DNA from: Pseudomonas marincola
GTDB lineage: Bacteria; Pseudomonadota; Gammaproteobacteria; Pseudomonadales; Pseudomonadaceae
NCBI RefSeq assembly: GCF_900116605.1
Contig: NZ_FPBC01000012.1
Location: 13,063-77,062, forward strand
DNA: 64,000 bases
Direction: 5' to 3'
Shown here: positions 16,325 through 24,272 of the stretch, piece after piece
Layout of the letters: each line of letters starts with the position of its first letter
How positions within the stretch are numbered: the first letter of the stretch is position 1
Position numbers and translations under genes: made by a program
The notes under the pieces: model-generated
Databases searched by the model: none
The model's input: the letters and a program-made list of their open reading frames with translations, nothing else
What the model was told of the DNA's origin: nothing

Positions 16325-17260
16325 TCAATCGCTGTTTTCAGTACTTTTTTCGAAGACATAAAACAGATTCGGCTCACTGATCAGATACAGCACACCCTGG
16401 TCATCCATCGCCACGCCTTCGGCCTGCGGTACCGAACGCTTTAAACCATGCCGACCTGCCAGCAACGATAAGGTGCTCACCGGTTTTCCCTCAGAATTGA
16501 GCTCGATAATCAACCGAGACTCATCTGACAACGCCAGCAAATGGCGAGTCCGACTGTCAAATTGCAAGCTGGACAAATCCCGCACGAACAAACCTTTGTC
16601 GCGCTCAAGATTATCGGCAATGTTCACGGACATACCTGACTGCCCAGCCGTTTCGGCAAAGCCGGTTATCTCAATAATCCGCATGGGATCGCGTTCTTTG
16701 GCAACAAATAAACGCTTGCCGGCCCTGTCGTAGGCCAGCCCCTCAAAGCCCTTGTTACCGTTGAGCCCGATGCCCAGTGACAATTGCGCCGCGTCCTGCG
16801 CATTCAATTGTGTGGTGATACCGGCGTCATCTATCTGCACTTTAAACAGCCGATGCTCACGCTCATCGGTAATCACGAACACGTTAGGGCTGATGTACTC
16901 CACGGCTTCCGGGTCGCCGAAACCCGTCAGCTGAATGCGCCGGAGCACTTCTCCGTCGAGCGACAACTCGATCAACTGAGGATTTTGATTGGTCACGGTA
17001 AACAGGCTGCGCCGGTCCGGGTCATAGGTCAGTGCCGAAATGTCCGCCTCAAGCCCCGCAATGGGCTGCGCCTCGACCTTCACGCGATAGTCCGTCAGCC
17101 AAATTGAGTTGGCCTCCTGCATCGCGGCGTCACGCCAAACATTCGAATTAAACCAGGCCCGCTGGACTAACCGGTGTTGCTGCGCCCAAACAGCCAATGC
17201 CAGGAGTACGACGACCAACAAGGCCGCCAGCACACGTTTTAAGGTCAAGAAAGAACGCAT
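16325..17260 (-). CDS. CarP-like / SdiA-regulated beta-propeller protein (A)
   Basis: 311 aa. One N-terminal membrane anchor (about 9-26, VLAALLVVVLLALAVWA) precedes an exported domain of the SdiA-regulated (YjiK) family with repeated propeller strands: YDPDRRSLFTVTNQ, ISPNVFVITDEREH, GNKGFEGLAYDRAGKRLF and EGVAMDDQGVLYLISE. P. aeruginosa CarP (PA0327) is a predicted beta-propeller of this kind, controlled by the CarSR calcium-responsive two-component system. This gene is the last of a CarP-like, CarO-like, CarP-like trio on the minus strand and is separated from carO by a terminator. I have not assigned which paralogue is the true CarP orthologue. Confidence 0.8.
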   Translation of the reverse strand: MRSFLTLKRVLAALLVVVLLALAVWAQQHRLVQRAWFNSNVWRDAAMQEANSIWLTDYRVKVEAQPIAGLEADISALTYDPDRRSLFTVTNQNPQLIELSLDGEVLRRIQLTGFGDPEAVEYISPNVFVITDEREHRLFKVQIDDAGITTQLNAQDAAQLSLGIGLNGNKGFEGLAYDRAGKRLFVAKERDPMRIIEITGFAETAGQSGMSVNIADNLERDKGLFVRDLSSLQFDSRTRHLLALSDESRLIIELNSEGKPVSTLSLLAGRHGLKRSVPQAEGVAMDDQGVLYLISEPNLFYVFEKSTENSD

Positions 17261-17340
17261 GCGTCATCTCAATAAGTAAAAATCCAGAGCCCGAGCAGAA
17301 CTTGCCGCCCGGTAAGTTTATGCAGAGAGTCAAACAAAGC

Positions 17341-17371
17341 GAAAACCCCGCTCACAACAGTGAGCAGGGTT
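17341..17371 (-). terminator. Terminator after the CarO-like gene
   Basis: On the minus strand, stem AACCCTGCTCAC/GTGAGCGGGGTT (one mismatch) with an AACA-type loop, followed by TTTT. It lies 23 bases past the CarO-like stop. Confidence 0.8.
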
Positions 17372-17393
17372 GGCGTTCGATTTACAGCGGGAC

Positions 17394-17741
17394 TTACTTG
17401 ACCAGTTCGACCCGGTCGACTTCAACATCACGACGGTCGCGATGAACGTCTACCTCGCCGGTCAGACGCACTGTGGCGGTTTCAGACACTTGCTGCTGCG
17501 GCCACTTGTCATCATCGATTTCAACTTCGATGGTGCCGGAAGCATCTTTGAACAGGTACTGCTCATGCTTGAGGCGCTTGACGATTTGTCCCTCCAGCAC
17601 AACCGGAGTGTCATCAGCTGCAGTCATCGCACCTGCGACATCTTTTATCTGTGGGGTATCGCTGGGGCCGGTGTAGCCGGCCGCCATGACCGCGCCAGAG
17701 AAAACAGGAGCCAGCAGCAAAGCCAATACAGTGCGTTTCAT
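17394..17741 (-). CDS. carO: CarO-like OB-fold (BOF/YgiW) periplasmic protein
   Basis: 115 aa from the second ATG (17741), which has GAGGAT at good distance; an ATG two codons earlier is too close to it. A signal peptide (MKRTVLALLLAPVFSGAVMA) is followed by a BOF domain: VVLEGQIVKRL, YLFKDASGTIEVEIDD, WP and the closing RLTGEVDVHRDRRDVEVDRVEL. The BOF family includes E. coli YgiW/YdeI stress proteins and P. aeruginosa CarO (PA0320), which acts in calcium homeostasis under CarSR. The chromosomal neighbourhood (serA, D2HGDH, FAH-like gene) matches PA0316-PA0320, which supports the symbol. It lies 83 bases downstream of a CarP-like gene. Confidence 0.75.
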   Translation of the reverse strand: MKRTVLALLLAPVFSGAVMAAGYTGPSDTPQIKDVAGAMTAADDTPVVLEGQIVKRLKHEQYLFKDASGTIEVEIDDDKWPQQQVSETATVRLTGEVDVHRDRRDVEVDRVELVK

Positions 17742-17824
17742 ATTCATATCCTCATGCGTTGAAGTGATGGGGAAAGAGTAGTTGCGCTAACTGAATTAAC
17801 TCTTAAACAGGGCTTAAGCCAAAC

Positions 17825-18736
17825 TTAATTCGGCTCAACCTCTTTGCGGAACACGTACATAAGGTCCGGTTCGGCAATTACATAAATAGTGCCATCTGTA
17901 GCAATTGCAACGCCCTCGGGTTGTTTGATGCCCAAGGAAAAACCACCCATGCCCACACCCAGATTGATAAAGCCCAGTGGATAACCTTGCGTATCCAGCT
18001 CGACCAGCATGCGTGATTCGTCTGACAACACCAGGATGTTCCCGGTGCGAGAGTCATAGCCCAACGAGGAAATGTCCCGAACGAATAGCCCGCCGCTCAC
18101 CAGCTCTTGCAGGGTTACAGTTGTATTGGCTTCAGCCGGCAATTGAAAGCTGAATATGCCCAGCGGATCACGCTCTTTAGCCAGCAGCAAGCGCTGCTGA
18201 TCTGGGTCCCATGCCAACCCTTCAAAGCCTTTGTTTCCAGCATCGGCAAAGCCCAAGTCATAATTTTCAGCCGTGCTGGCATCGAGGCTTTGAGTGTGCT
18301 CATCAACTTGAAACACGCTCATGCGATGCATGCGCTCATCAACCACCGCAATGCGCCCGCCCGACAACACCTCAACCGCCTCAAGATTGGATACGCCATT
18401 GATGGGGATCTGCCGCAATACGTCGCCGGCAAGCGACAGCTCGATCAGAAAAGCCGTCTTGCCGGTTACGGCAAACAATGTATTGCTGCTGGCGCTGTAA
18501 CTCAGGCCCGAGGTTTCAAAAGCCTCGAGTCCGCTTAGCTTATGCGGCTTGCCGATTATTCGGTAATCGCCCAATCCGATGCTGGCCGCTCGCTCGGCGG
18601 GCGACAACATCAGCTCTTGTGCCCATAGAGTAGCGCGTGGAAATAGCTGAAGGTAAATCACCGCAGCAGTGATAAGACCAATGACAACGTACAACAGCAC
18701 CTTACGTGCATAGCGTAGCCATGAAGCTGCAAGCAT
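17825..18736 (-). CDS. CarP-like / SdiA-regulated beta-propeller protein (B)
   Basis: 303 aa, paralogous to the gene at 16325-17260. It has one N-terminal membrane segment (about 11-33) and the same signatures: GNKGFEGLAWDPDQQRLLL followed by AKERDP, ISSLGYDSRTGNILVLSDES and QPEGVAIATDGTIYVIAEPD. It is predicted to be anchored in the inner membrane with the propeller outside. I chose the ATG at 18736, preceded by AAGAG; an upstream TTG at 18763 is less likely. It is first in the CarP-CarO-CarP series. Confidence 0.8.
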   Translation of the reverse strand: MLAASWLRYARKVLLYVVIGLITAAVIYLQLFPRATLWAQELMLSPAERAASIGLGDYRIIGKPHKLSGLEAFETSGLSYSASSNTLFAVTGKTAFLIELSLAGDVLRQIPINGVSNLEAVEVLSGGRIAVVDERMHRMSVFQVDEHTQSLDASTAENYDLGFADAGNKGFEGLAWDPDQQRLLLAKERDPLGIFSFQLPAEANTTVTLQELVSGGLFVRDISSLGYDSRTGNILVLSDESRMLVELDTQGYPLGFINLGVGMGGFSLGIKQPEGVAIATDGTIYVIAEPDLMYVFRKEVEPN

Positions 18737-18767
18737 CTGTATATCTCTTGTAATTATTATCAATCAT

Positions 18768-18790
18768 CACCTGCGCGGCGGACGCAGGTG
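18768..18790 (-). other. Hairpin before CarP-like B
   Basis: A perfect 8-bp stem, CACCTGCG/CGCAGGTG with a seven-base loop, lies between the FAH-family gene and the CarP-like gene. No T-run follows on the minus strand, so this is more likely an mRNA leader structure or weak attenuator than a full terminator. Confidence 0.4.
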
Positions 18791-18815
18791 AGCAGTGCAG
18801 AGATGCAATCAGCGT

Positions 18816-19481
18816 TTAGCAGACTTTACTGGTGAAGCTCGAATGGCCAACCAGTTCCAGTTCGACTTCGTCACCCTTGTTCAGCGGGCCAACGCCTACC
18901 GGCGTGCCCGTTAGAATGACATCGCCAGGCTGCAGGCTGAAGTGGCCGCAGATGTGCTGGATCATCGGAACAATCGGGTTGAGCATGTCGCTACTGTTAC
19001 CGTCCTGACGCACAGCACCGTTAATAGTCAGACGAATGCCGATATCGGTCAGATCAGCGATCGCATCGCCCTGCACAAACGGTGCGAGCACGCAGGCGCC
19101 ATCGAACGACTTGGCGATTTCCCACGGATAACCTTTCTCTTTGAGCTTGGCTTGCACGTCACGCAGAGTTAGATCCAATGCCGGTGCAAAGCCCGAAATC
19201 GCATCCAGCACTTCTTCTTCATTCGGCGTGCGCGACAGCGGCTTGCCAATCAAAACCGCAATTTCAGCTTCGTAATGCACCGAACCCCGGTCTTCAGGAA
19301 TGCTGAAACCGTCGTCCACAGCCACCACACAACTGCCCGGCTTGATGAAAAGGATGGGCTCAGTCGGCACCGGGTTATTCAGCTCTTTGGCGTGTTCGGC
19401 GTAATTACGCCCGATGCACACAACTTTACCCAACTGAAAATGGATATGGGTGCCGTCAACATACTGGTGCTGGTAACTCAT
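18816..19481 (-). CDS. Fumarylacetoacetate hydrolase-family protein
   Basis: 221 aa, the short FAH form (FAHD1/YcgM type) that hydrolyses or decarboxylates acylpyruvates or oxaloacetate. CIGRNYAEHAKELN opens the domain, HYEAEIAVLIGKPL holds the metal-binding glutamates, AKSFDGACVLAPFV and GDVILTGTPVGVG are the other conserved blocks. AGGAG eight bases before the ATG at 19481 decides the start. It lies 99 bases downstream of D2HGDH, matching PA0318 next to PA0317/PA0316 in P. aeruginosa. Substrate not assigned. Confidence 0.88.
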   Translation of the reverse strand: MSYQHQYVDGTHIHFQLGKVVCIGRNYAEHAKELNNPVPTEPILFIKPGSCVVAVDDGFSIPEDRGSVHYEAEIAVLIGKPLSRTPNEEEVLDAISGFAPALDLTLRDVQAKLKEKGYPWEIAKSFDGACVLAPFVQGDAIADLTDIGIRLTINGAVRQDGNSSDMLNPIVPMIQHICGHFSLQPGDVILTGTPVGVGPLNKGDEVELELVGHSSFTSKVC

Positions 19482-19580
19482 AAACGCTCCTGACAAAGGA
19501 AAACTGCCCAACTGGGGCTGCTGCAAGCAAACCGGCGAGATCAGCTGTGCAAACCTCGCAGGCAGTAAATGGCAGTCAGA

Positions 19581-20975
19581 TTATTCAGCGAATATTTTGC
19601 CCGGGTTCATGATGCCGTTCGGGTCAAAGACTGCCTTGATCGCTTTCATGTAGCTGATTTCGGCGGCACTGCGGCTGTAATGCAAGTAGTCACGCTTGGT
19701 CATACCGACACCGTGCTCGGCCGAGATCGAGCCGTTGTACTTCTGCACGATCTCAAACACCCACTTATTAACAGTTGCGCATTTGCCGAAGAATTCGTCT
19801 TTAGTCAAAGACTCGGGCTTGAGGATGTTCAGGTGCAGGTTGCCGTCGCCGATATGGCCGAACCAGACAATCTCGAAGTCCGGGTAGTGTTTGCCGACGA
19901 TCTCGTCGATATCGTGCAAGAAGGCCGGTACTTTTGACACAGTCACCGAAATATCGTTCTTGTAAGGCGTCCAGTGCGAGATGGTTTCAGAGATGTACTC
20001 GCGCAGCTTCCACAGGTTCTGCAGTTGCTGTTCGCTCTGGCTCATCACGCCGTCCAGCACCCAGCCTTGCTCGACGCAGTGCTCAAAGGTTTCCAGTGCC
20101 GCGTTGGCGACTTCTTCTGTGCTGGCTTCAAATTCAAGCAGCGCATAAAACGGGCAATCAGTCTCGAAAGCAGGTGGCACATCGCCGCGCGCCATGACTT
20201 TGGCCAGTGCTTTGTCGGAGAAGAATTCGAACGCGGTCAGGTCCAGTTTGCTCTGGAAGGCGTGGAGAACCGGCATGATCGAATCGAAGTCAGCAGCGCC
20301 CAGCACCATTGCCGTGAGATTTTGCGGCGCGCGATCAAGGCGCATGGTGGCCTCAACCACAAAACCCAGCGTACCTTCGGCACCGATGAACAGCTGGCGC
20401 ATGTCGTAGCCGGTGGCATTCTTGATCAGGTCTTTGTTGAGTTCCAGCAACTCACCCGTGCCGGTCACCACTTTCATGCCCGCTACCCAGTTACGGGTCA
20501 TGCCATAACGGATCACCTTGATACCGCCAGCATTGGTGCCAATGTTGCCGCCAATCTGGCTGGAACCCGCCGAGGCGAAGTCGACTGGGTAATAAAGGCC
20601 CTGCTCTTCAGCAAAGTTCTGCAACTGCTCGGTGACAACGCCCGGCTGGCAGACAACAGTACGATCAAATTCGTTGAAATCGAGAATCTGATTCATGTAA
20701 TCGAACGAGACGACCACTTCGCCATTGGCCGCTACAGCGGCGGCGGAAAGACCGGTGCGGCCACCCGACGGCACCAGCGCAACCTTATGCTCATTCGCCC
20801 AGCGAACAATGGCCTGAACCTGCTCGATGCTCTTCGGAAACACGATGGCTTGCGGAGCCGGGGCAAAATGCTTGGTCCAGTCCTTACCAAAAGCTTCCAG
20901 GGATTCGGCGTCGGTCAGCACTTTTCCAGGCTCAACCAGGGACTTTAGCGTTTCAATCAGGGCTGGGTCAGTCAT
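19581..20975 (-). CDS. D-2-hydroxyglutarate dehydrogenase (FAD)
   Basis: 464 aa, FAD_binding_4 plus FAD-oxidase C-terminal domain of the glycolate oxidase GlcD/D2HGDH family. The FAD-binding block VPSGGRTGLSAAAVA and the late HIGDGNLHLN and SAEHGVGMTKRDYL blocks are intact. In Pseudomonas this gene sits next to serA because SerA reduces 2-oxoglutarate to D-2-hydroxyglutarate while oxidising 3-phosphoglycerate; D2HGDH re-oxidises that product and passes electrons to ETF, pulling serine synthesis forward (shown for P. stutzeri A1501). Here it is divergent from serA, with a palindrome between. Start ATG at 20975, not the longer frame at 21014. Confidence 0.92.
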   Translation of the reverse strand: MTDPALIETLKSLVEPGKVLTDAESLEAFGKDWTKHFAPAPQAIVFPKSIEQVQAIVRWANEHKVALVPSGGRTGLSAAAVAANGEVVVSFDYMNQILDFNEFDRTVVCQPGVVTEQLQNFAEEQGLYYPVDFASAGSSQIGGNIGTNAGGIKVIRYGMTRNWVAGMKVVTGTGELLELNKDLIKNATGYDMRQLFIGAEGTLGFVVEATMRLDRAPQNLTAMVLGAADFDSIMPVLHAFQSKLDLTAFEFFSDKALAKVMARGDVPPAFETDCPFYALLEFEASTEEVANAALETFEHCVEQGWVLDGVMSQSEQQLQNLWKLREYISETISHWTPYKNDISVTVSKVPAFLHDIDEIVGKHYPDFEIVWFGHIGDGNLHLNILKPESLTKDEFFGKCATVNKWVFEIVQKYNGSISAEHGVGMTKRDYLHYSRSAAEISYMKAIKAVFDPNGIMNPGKIFAE

Positions 20976-21050
20976 CGATAGAACTCTCAAACGATTCATG
21001 GTCACCCTGAGCACGCTTCATCTGCCAGGGTAGGTGTTTCGCGGGGCTCG

Positions 21051-21062
21051 TATGCTAGCATA
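21051..21062. promoter_or_regulatory. Perfect 12-bp palindrome between serA and D2HGDH
   Basis: TATGCTAGCATA is a perfect dyad in the divergent intergenic region. It could be an operator or a pair of overlapping -10 elements (TATGCT in both directions) for the two genes. Which regulator would bind is unknown. Confidence 0.4.
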
Positions 21063-21158
21063 TGCACCCTGCAAATCATGCTCCAGGCTGATCTGCGGGC
21101 CCGATCAGCAATGGCGCTGACTTCCGTGACACTTAATTGTGGGACAACAGGTACTCCG

Positions 21159-22388
21159 ATGAGCAAGACCTCTCTCGACAAGAGCAAGATCAAGTTCCTT
21201 CTTCTCGAAGGCGTCCACCAAAATGCTGTGGACACTCTGACGGCTGCTGGCTACTCAAACATCGAGTACCTCACCGGCTCGCTGCCTGAAGCAGAACTGA
21301 AGGAAAAGATCGCCGAGGCGCATTTTATCGGCATTCGTTCACGCACCCAGCTCACCGCTGAGGTGTTTGACTGCGCCAACAAGCTGGTTGCAGTTGGCTG
21401 TTTCTGTATTGGCACCAATCAGGTTGATCTTGACGCTGCACGTGAGCGCGGCATCGCCGTTTTCAACGCACCGTACTCGAATACCCGTTCGGTTGCCGAA
21501 CTGGTACTGGCTCAGGCCATCTTGCTGCTGCGCGGCATCCCTGAGAAGAATGCTTCCTGCCACCGTGGCGGCTGGATCAAAAGCGCGGCCAACTCCTTCG
21601 AAATCCGCGGTAAAAAGCTGGGTATCGTTGGTTATGGCTCCATTGGTACGCAGCTGTCGGTTCTCGCCGAATCGCTGGGCATGCAGGTGTTCTTCTACGA
21701 CGTAATCACCAAGCTGCCGCTGGGTAACGCCACCCAGATCGGCAAACTGCACGACCTGCTGGGCATGTGCGACATCGTCTCGCTGCACGTTCCGGAACTG
21801 CCATCGACTCAGTGGATGATTGGCGAGCCGGAAATTCGCGCCATGAAGAAGGGCGGCATCCTGATCAACGCGGCGCGTGGCACCGTGGTTGAGTTGGATC
21901 ATCTGGCAGCGGCAATCAAAGACGAGCACCTGATCGGCGCGGCCATCGACGTATTCCCGGTAGAGCCACGCTCTAACGCCGAAGAGTTCGAAAGCCCGCT
22001 GCGCGGCCTCGATCGCGTGATCCTGACTCCGCACATCGGTGGCTCGACTGCCGAGGCTCAGGCCAACATTGGCCTGGAAGTCGCCGAGAAGCTGGTCAAG
22101 TACAGCGACAACGGCACATCGGTGTCTTCGGTCAACTTCCCGGAAGTGGCTCTGCCATCGCACCCGGGCAAGCACCGTCTGCTGCACATCCACGAAAACA
22201 TTCCGGGTGTGATGAGCGAAATCAACCGTGTGTTCGCCGAAAACGGCATCAACATCTCGGGTCAGTTCCTGCAGACCAACGACAAAGTGGGTTACGTAGT
22301 AGTCGACGTCGACGCCGAATACTCGGACCTGGCGCTGGAAAAACTGCAGCACGTCAACGGCACCATCCGCAGCCGCGTACTGTTCTAA
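21159..22388 (+). CDS. serA: D-3-phosphoglycerate dehydrogenase
   Basis: 409 aa. It oxidises 3-phosphoglycerate to 3-phosphohydroxypyruvate, the first step of serine synthesis. The Rossmann motif GYGSIGTQLSVLAES, the catalytic arginine/glutamate region and the catalytic His in LTPHIGGSTAEA are present. The last 80 residues form an ACT domain (HIHENIPGVMSEINRVFAE) for serine feedback. The start at 21159 (MSKTSLDKSKIKF) gives the standard length; the frame is open 27 codons further upstream. It is divergent from D2HGDH and closed by an exceptionally long hairpin terminator. Confidence 0.97.
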   Translation: MSKTSLDKSKIKFLLLEGVHQNAVDTLTAAGYSNIEYLTGSLPEAELKEKIAEAHFIGIRSRTQLTAEVFDCANKLVAVGCFCIGTNQVDLDAARERGIAVFNAPYSNTRSVAELVLAQAILLLRGIPEKNASCHRGGWIKSAANSFEIRGKKLGIVGYGSIGTQLSVLAESLGMQVFFYDVITKLPLGNATQIGKLHDLLGMCDIVSLHVPELPSTQWMIGEPEIRAMKKGGILINAARGTVVELDHLAAAIKDEHLIGAAIDVFPVEPRSNAEEFESPLRGLDRVILTPHIGGSTAEAQANIGLEVAEKLVKYSDNGTSVSSVNFPEVALPSHPGKHRLLHIHENIPGVMSEINRVFAENGINISGQFLQTNDKVGYVVVDVDAEYSDLALEKLQHVNGTIRSRVLF

Positions 22389-22406
22389 TTCCGAACAGTT
22401 GTAACG

Positions 22407-22454
22407 GCTGAAACGAGAAGAGGGAGGCTCAGGCCTCCCTCTTCTCGTTTCAGC
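22407..22454. terminator. 22-bp perfect-stem terminator after serA
   Basis: A perfect 22-bp inverted repeat starts GCTGAAACGAGAAG and closes on a TCAG tetraloop. It lies between convergent serA and the DUF4399 gene. T-tracts are short, so the stem itself probably provides termination in both directions. Confidence 0.85.
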
Positions 22455-22472
22455 GCAGCAAACGCCGTGGAT

Positions 22473-22907
22473 TTACTTGACGGTGATGGTGATTTTGTCC
22501 GACAGCAGCGGCGGATCGAATGGCACGTGGCCTTTATCGCCCAACAACAGTTGCAGGGTGTGCTGGCCCGGCTCGAGCGTCAGCTCAGTTTCAGTCTGGC
22601 CACCGCCATAGTGAATAATCTTGTCGGTGGCGGGGATCACCTTGTCCATCGCCGGCAATGTGTCCTGGTCGATCAAAAGATGGTGGTGCCCGGTATTGGG
22701 GGCATCCGTACCCGCTGGCGCAACGTTCATACCGCTGATACCGAACTTGACGGTGAACGTCTGGCTGACGGTCGCACCATCAGCTGGCTCCACGATATAT
22801 ACCCGTGCATCTTCCATGGCCTTGGCTCTTGGCGCTTCAGCCAAGGCAGGGCTACTGACGGCAAACAAAAGGGCGGCTAGCCCGAGAGTGGGCATGACTA
22901 CTTTCAT
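22473..22907 (-). CDS. DUF4399 periplasmic protein
   Basis: 144 aa. A signal peptide (MKVVMPTLGLAALLFAVSSP, cleaved near ALA-EA) is followed by a DUF4399 domain with VYIVEPADGATVSQTFTVKF, the conserved GHHHLLID block and LEPGQHTLQLLLGDKGH. The His cluster suggests metal binding, but no function is established. The ATG at 22907 is preferred over the longer frame because it begins the signal peptide. It faces serA convergently, as PA0315 faces serA in P. aeruginosa. Confidence 0.85.
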   Translation of the reverse strand: MKVVMPTLGLAALLFAVSSPALAEAPRAKAMEDARVYIVEPADGATVSQTFTVKFGISGMNVAPAGTDAPNTGHHHLLIDQDTLPAMDKVIPATDKIIHYGGGQTETELTLEPGQHTLQLLLGDKGHVPFDPPLLSDKITITVK

Positions 22908-23031
22908 AACAGACTCCGTGTCTTTTGGTTGAGTACAATGGACGGCAAACCCCGCCAATCGTTCAGCGTAACTACGCTATCGCCAAGTGTAGGCGTCATC
23001 CAAAAGATACGCGCGGAATCGGCTGAAATAC

Positions 23032-23544
23032 CTATTCCAGAGCAGATTCAAGCGCAGCCAACGCCAAACTGGCCTGCGCCAACTGGGTTTCATTGAAGAC
23101 CTGCACACCCGCTCGCTGCAACAGCGCCGCGGTAACACCCTCGCCCGCCACCTTCACGCCGCTAAAACTGCCGTCGTAGTTCTCCAGGTTGCCGCACGAC
23201 GGGCTGCGCGCTTTGAGTAGCGCCAAGCCAATCCCGTGTTGGCGAACCAGCTCCAGCGCCTGCTGCGCGCCACTGACAAAGGCTTCGGTGCAATCTTCGC
23301 CATCAATGGTCAACACCCTGAGCAATCCGTCCAACACCTGCGCTCCTTGTCCGCCAGCAATCTCTGCCGGCGGGCGTGGCGTTGGCAAGCCGCCAGCCAC
23401 TTCAGGGCACAGCGCGATGACCCGGCCTTCTGCCTGCCATTGCTGCAACAGATCGAACGGCCCATGCGCACCGCCGTCATAGCGCACGCGATGACCAAGC
23501 AGGCAACGACTGACCAAGATTTTTTGCACAGCAAGCTCCTGCAT
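23032..23544 (-). CDS. DUF523 family protein
   Basis: 170 aa. The family is marked by ILVSRCLLGHRVRYDGG at the N-terminus, the LCPEVAGGLPTPRPPAEI block and ALLKARSPSCG; the conserved cysteines suggest a redox or metal site. Function is unknown. It lies 20 bases beyond the 2OG-Fe(II) oxygenase stop on the same strand and is probably cotranscribed with it. Confidence 0.87.
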   Translation of the reverse strand: MQELAVQKILVSRCLLGHRVRYDGGAHGPFDLLQQWQAEGRVIALCPEVAGGLPTPRPPAEIAGGQGAQVLDGLLRVLTIDGEDCTEAFVSGAQQALELVRQHGIGLALLKARSPSCGNLENYDGSFSGVKVAGEGVTAALLQRAGVQVFNETQLAQASLALAALESALE

Positions 23545-23564
23545 TTACTCGAATGGCAAAGCTA

Positions 23565-24188
23565 TCAGAACGTATCGGCGCCGCGCCGACGGAACCAACC
23601 GGCTAACGACAGACGCTCACGGGTGGCCGGCAAGACTTCGTGGGGCATATCGGCCGACATGAAAACCACCAGGCTGCCGGCCTCTGGCCGCACGTCGCGG
23701 GTCTCGCCATCCGGCAGGTACAGGCGCAGTTCGCCGCCAAAGTCGTCCTGCCATTGTTCATTCAGATAGAGCACGACCGAGACCGTGCGCCGGTCGTCAT
23801 CGCGAAAGCGGTCGAGGTGCTTTTTATAAAAAGCCCCTGCCGGATAGAAAGCGAAGTGGCTTTCATAGGAATCCAGACCGAGAAACAGCTGCTGATTAAG
23901 CGCGATCCGCAAGCCGTCGATCAATTGCAGATACGCATCGGTGGGGGCCGACTGCCCCGGCTCCAGCCACTCGATCTGATCGCCGCGGATCGCCTCGCGG
24001 ATCTCCTGCCCGGCACCGCGCCCCACTCTGGCGGGGCTCAGAGCGCCATTTTTTACCCGGGCACGGCACTCTTGGGCCAGTTCGGCTGTCAAAGTCTGAC
24101 TAGCAAAACCGGGCAGCAGCGACCAGCCCTGCGTGGCAAGGTCATCAATAATTACTGCAAAGGGCATATCAGTGGTATCGGTTGTCAT
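23565..24188 (-). CDS. 2-oxoglutarate/Fe(II)-dependent oxygenase
   Basis: 207 aa of the prolyl 4-hydroxylase-like 2OG-Fe(II) class. The iron triad is His124, Asp126 (HLDRF) and His183 (PHEV); Arg192 in ERLSLAGWF is placed to bind 2-oxoglutarate. YLNEQW and GGELRLYLPDG are the other family blocks. The substrate is unknown; bacterial relatives hydroxylate proline in proteins such as EF-Tu, but this is not shown here. It is divergent from the exported protein at 24273. Confidence 0.87.
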   Translation of the reverse strand: MTTDTTDMPFAVIIDDLATQGWSLLPGFASQTLTAELAQECRARVKNGALSPARVGRGAGQEIREAIRGDQIEWLEPGQSAPTDAYLQLIDGLRIALNQQLFLGLDSYESHFAFYPAGAFYKKHLDRFRDDDRRTVSVVLYLNEQWQDDFGGELRLYLPDGETRDVRPEAGSLVVFMSADMPHEVLPATRERLSLAGWFRRRGADTF

Positions 24189-24191
24189 GCG

Positions 24192-24197
24192 TATAAT
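24192..24197 (+). promoter_or_regulatory. Possible -10 element for the gene at 24273
   Basis: A TATAAT just upstream of the 2OG oxygenase start codon, 76 bases before the plus-strand ATG at 24273. The -35 would lie inside the oxygenase coding sequence. Confidence 0.35.
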
Positions 24198-24272
24198 TCT
24201 ATCAGTCTCGTTGCCGCGCCTCGATATGCTTCTCCGCCCTTGAAATCAGTGCCCGCCAGACAGGAGTCTTTA

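Noticed and set aside
21339..22352. A 337-codon minus-strand open frame inside serA
   Set aside because: serA is unambiguous on the plus strand with catalytic and ACT blocks; the antisense frame is a codon-usage shadow.
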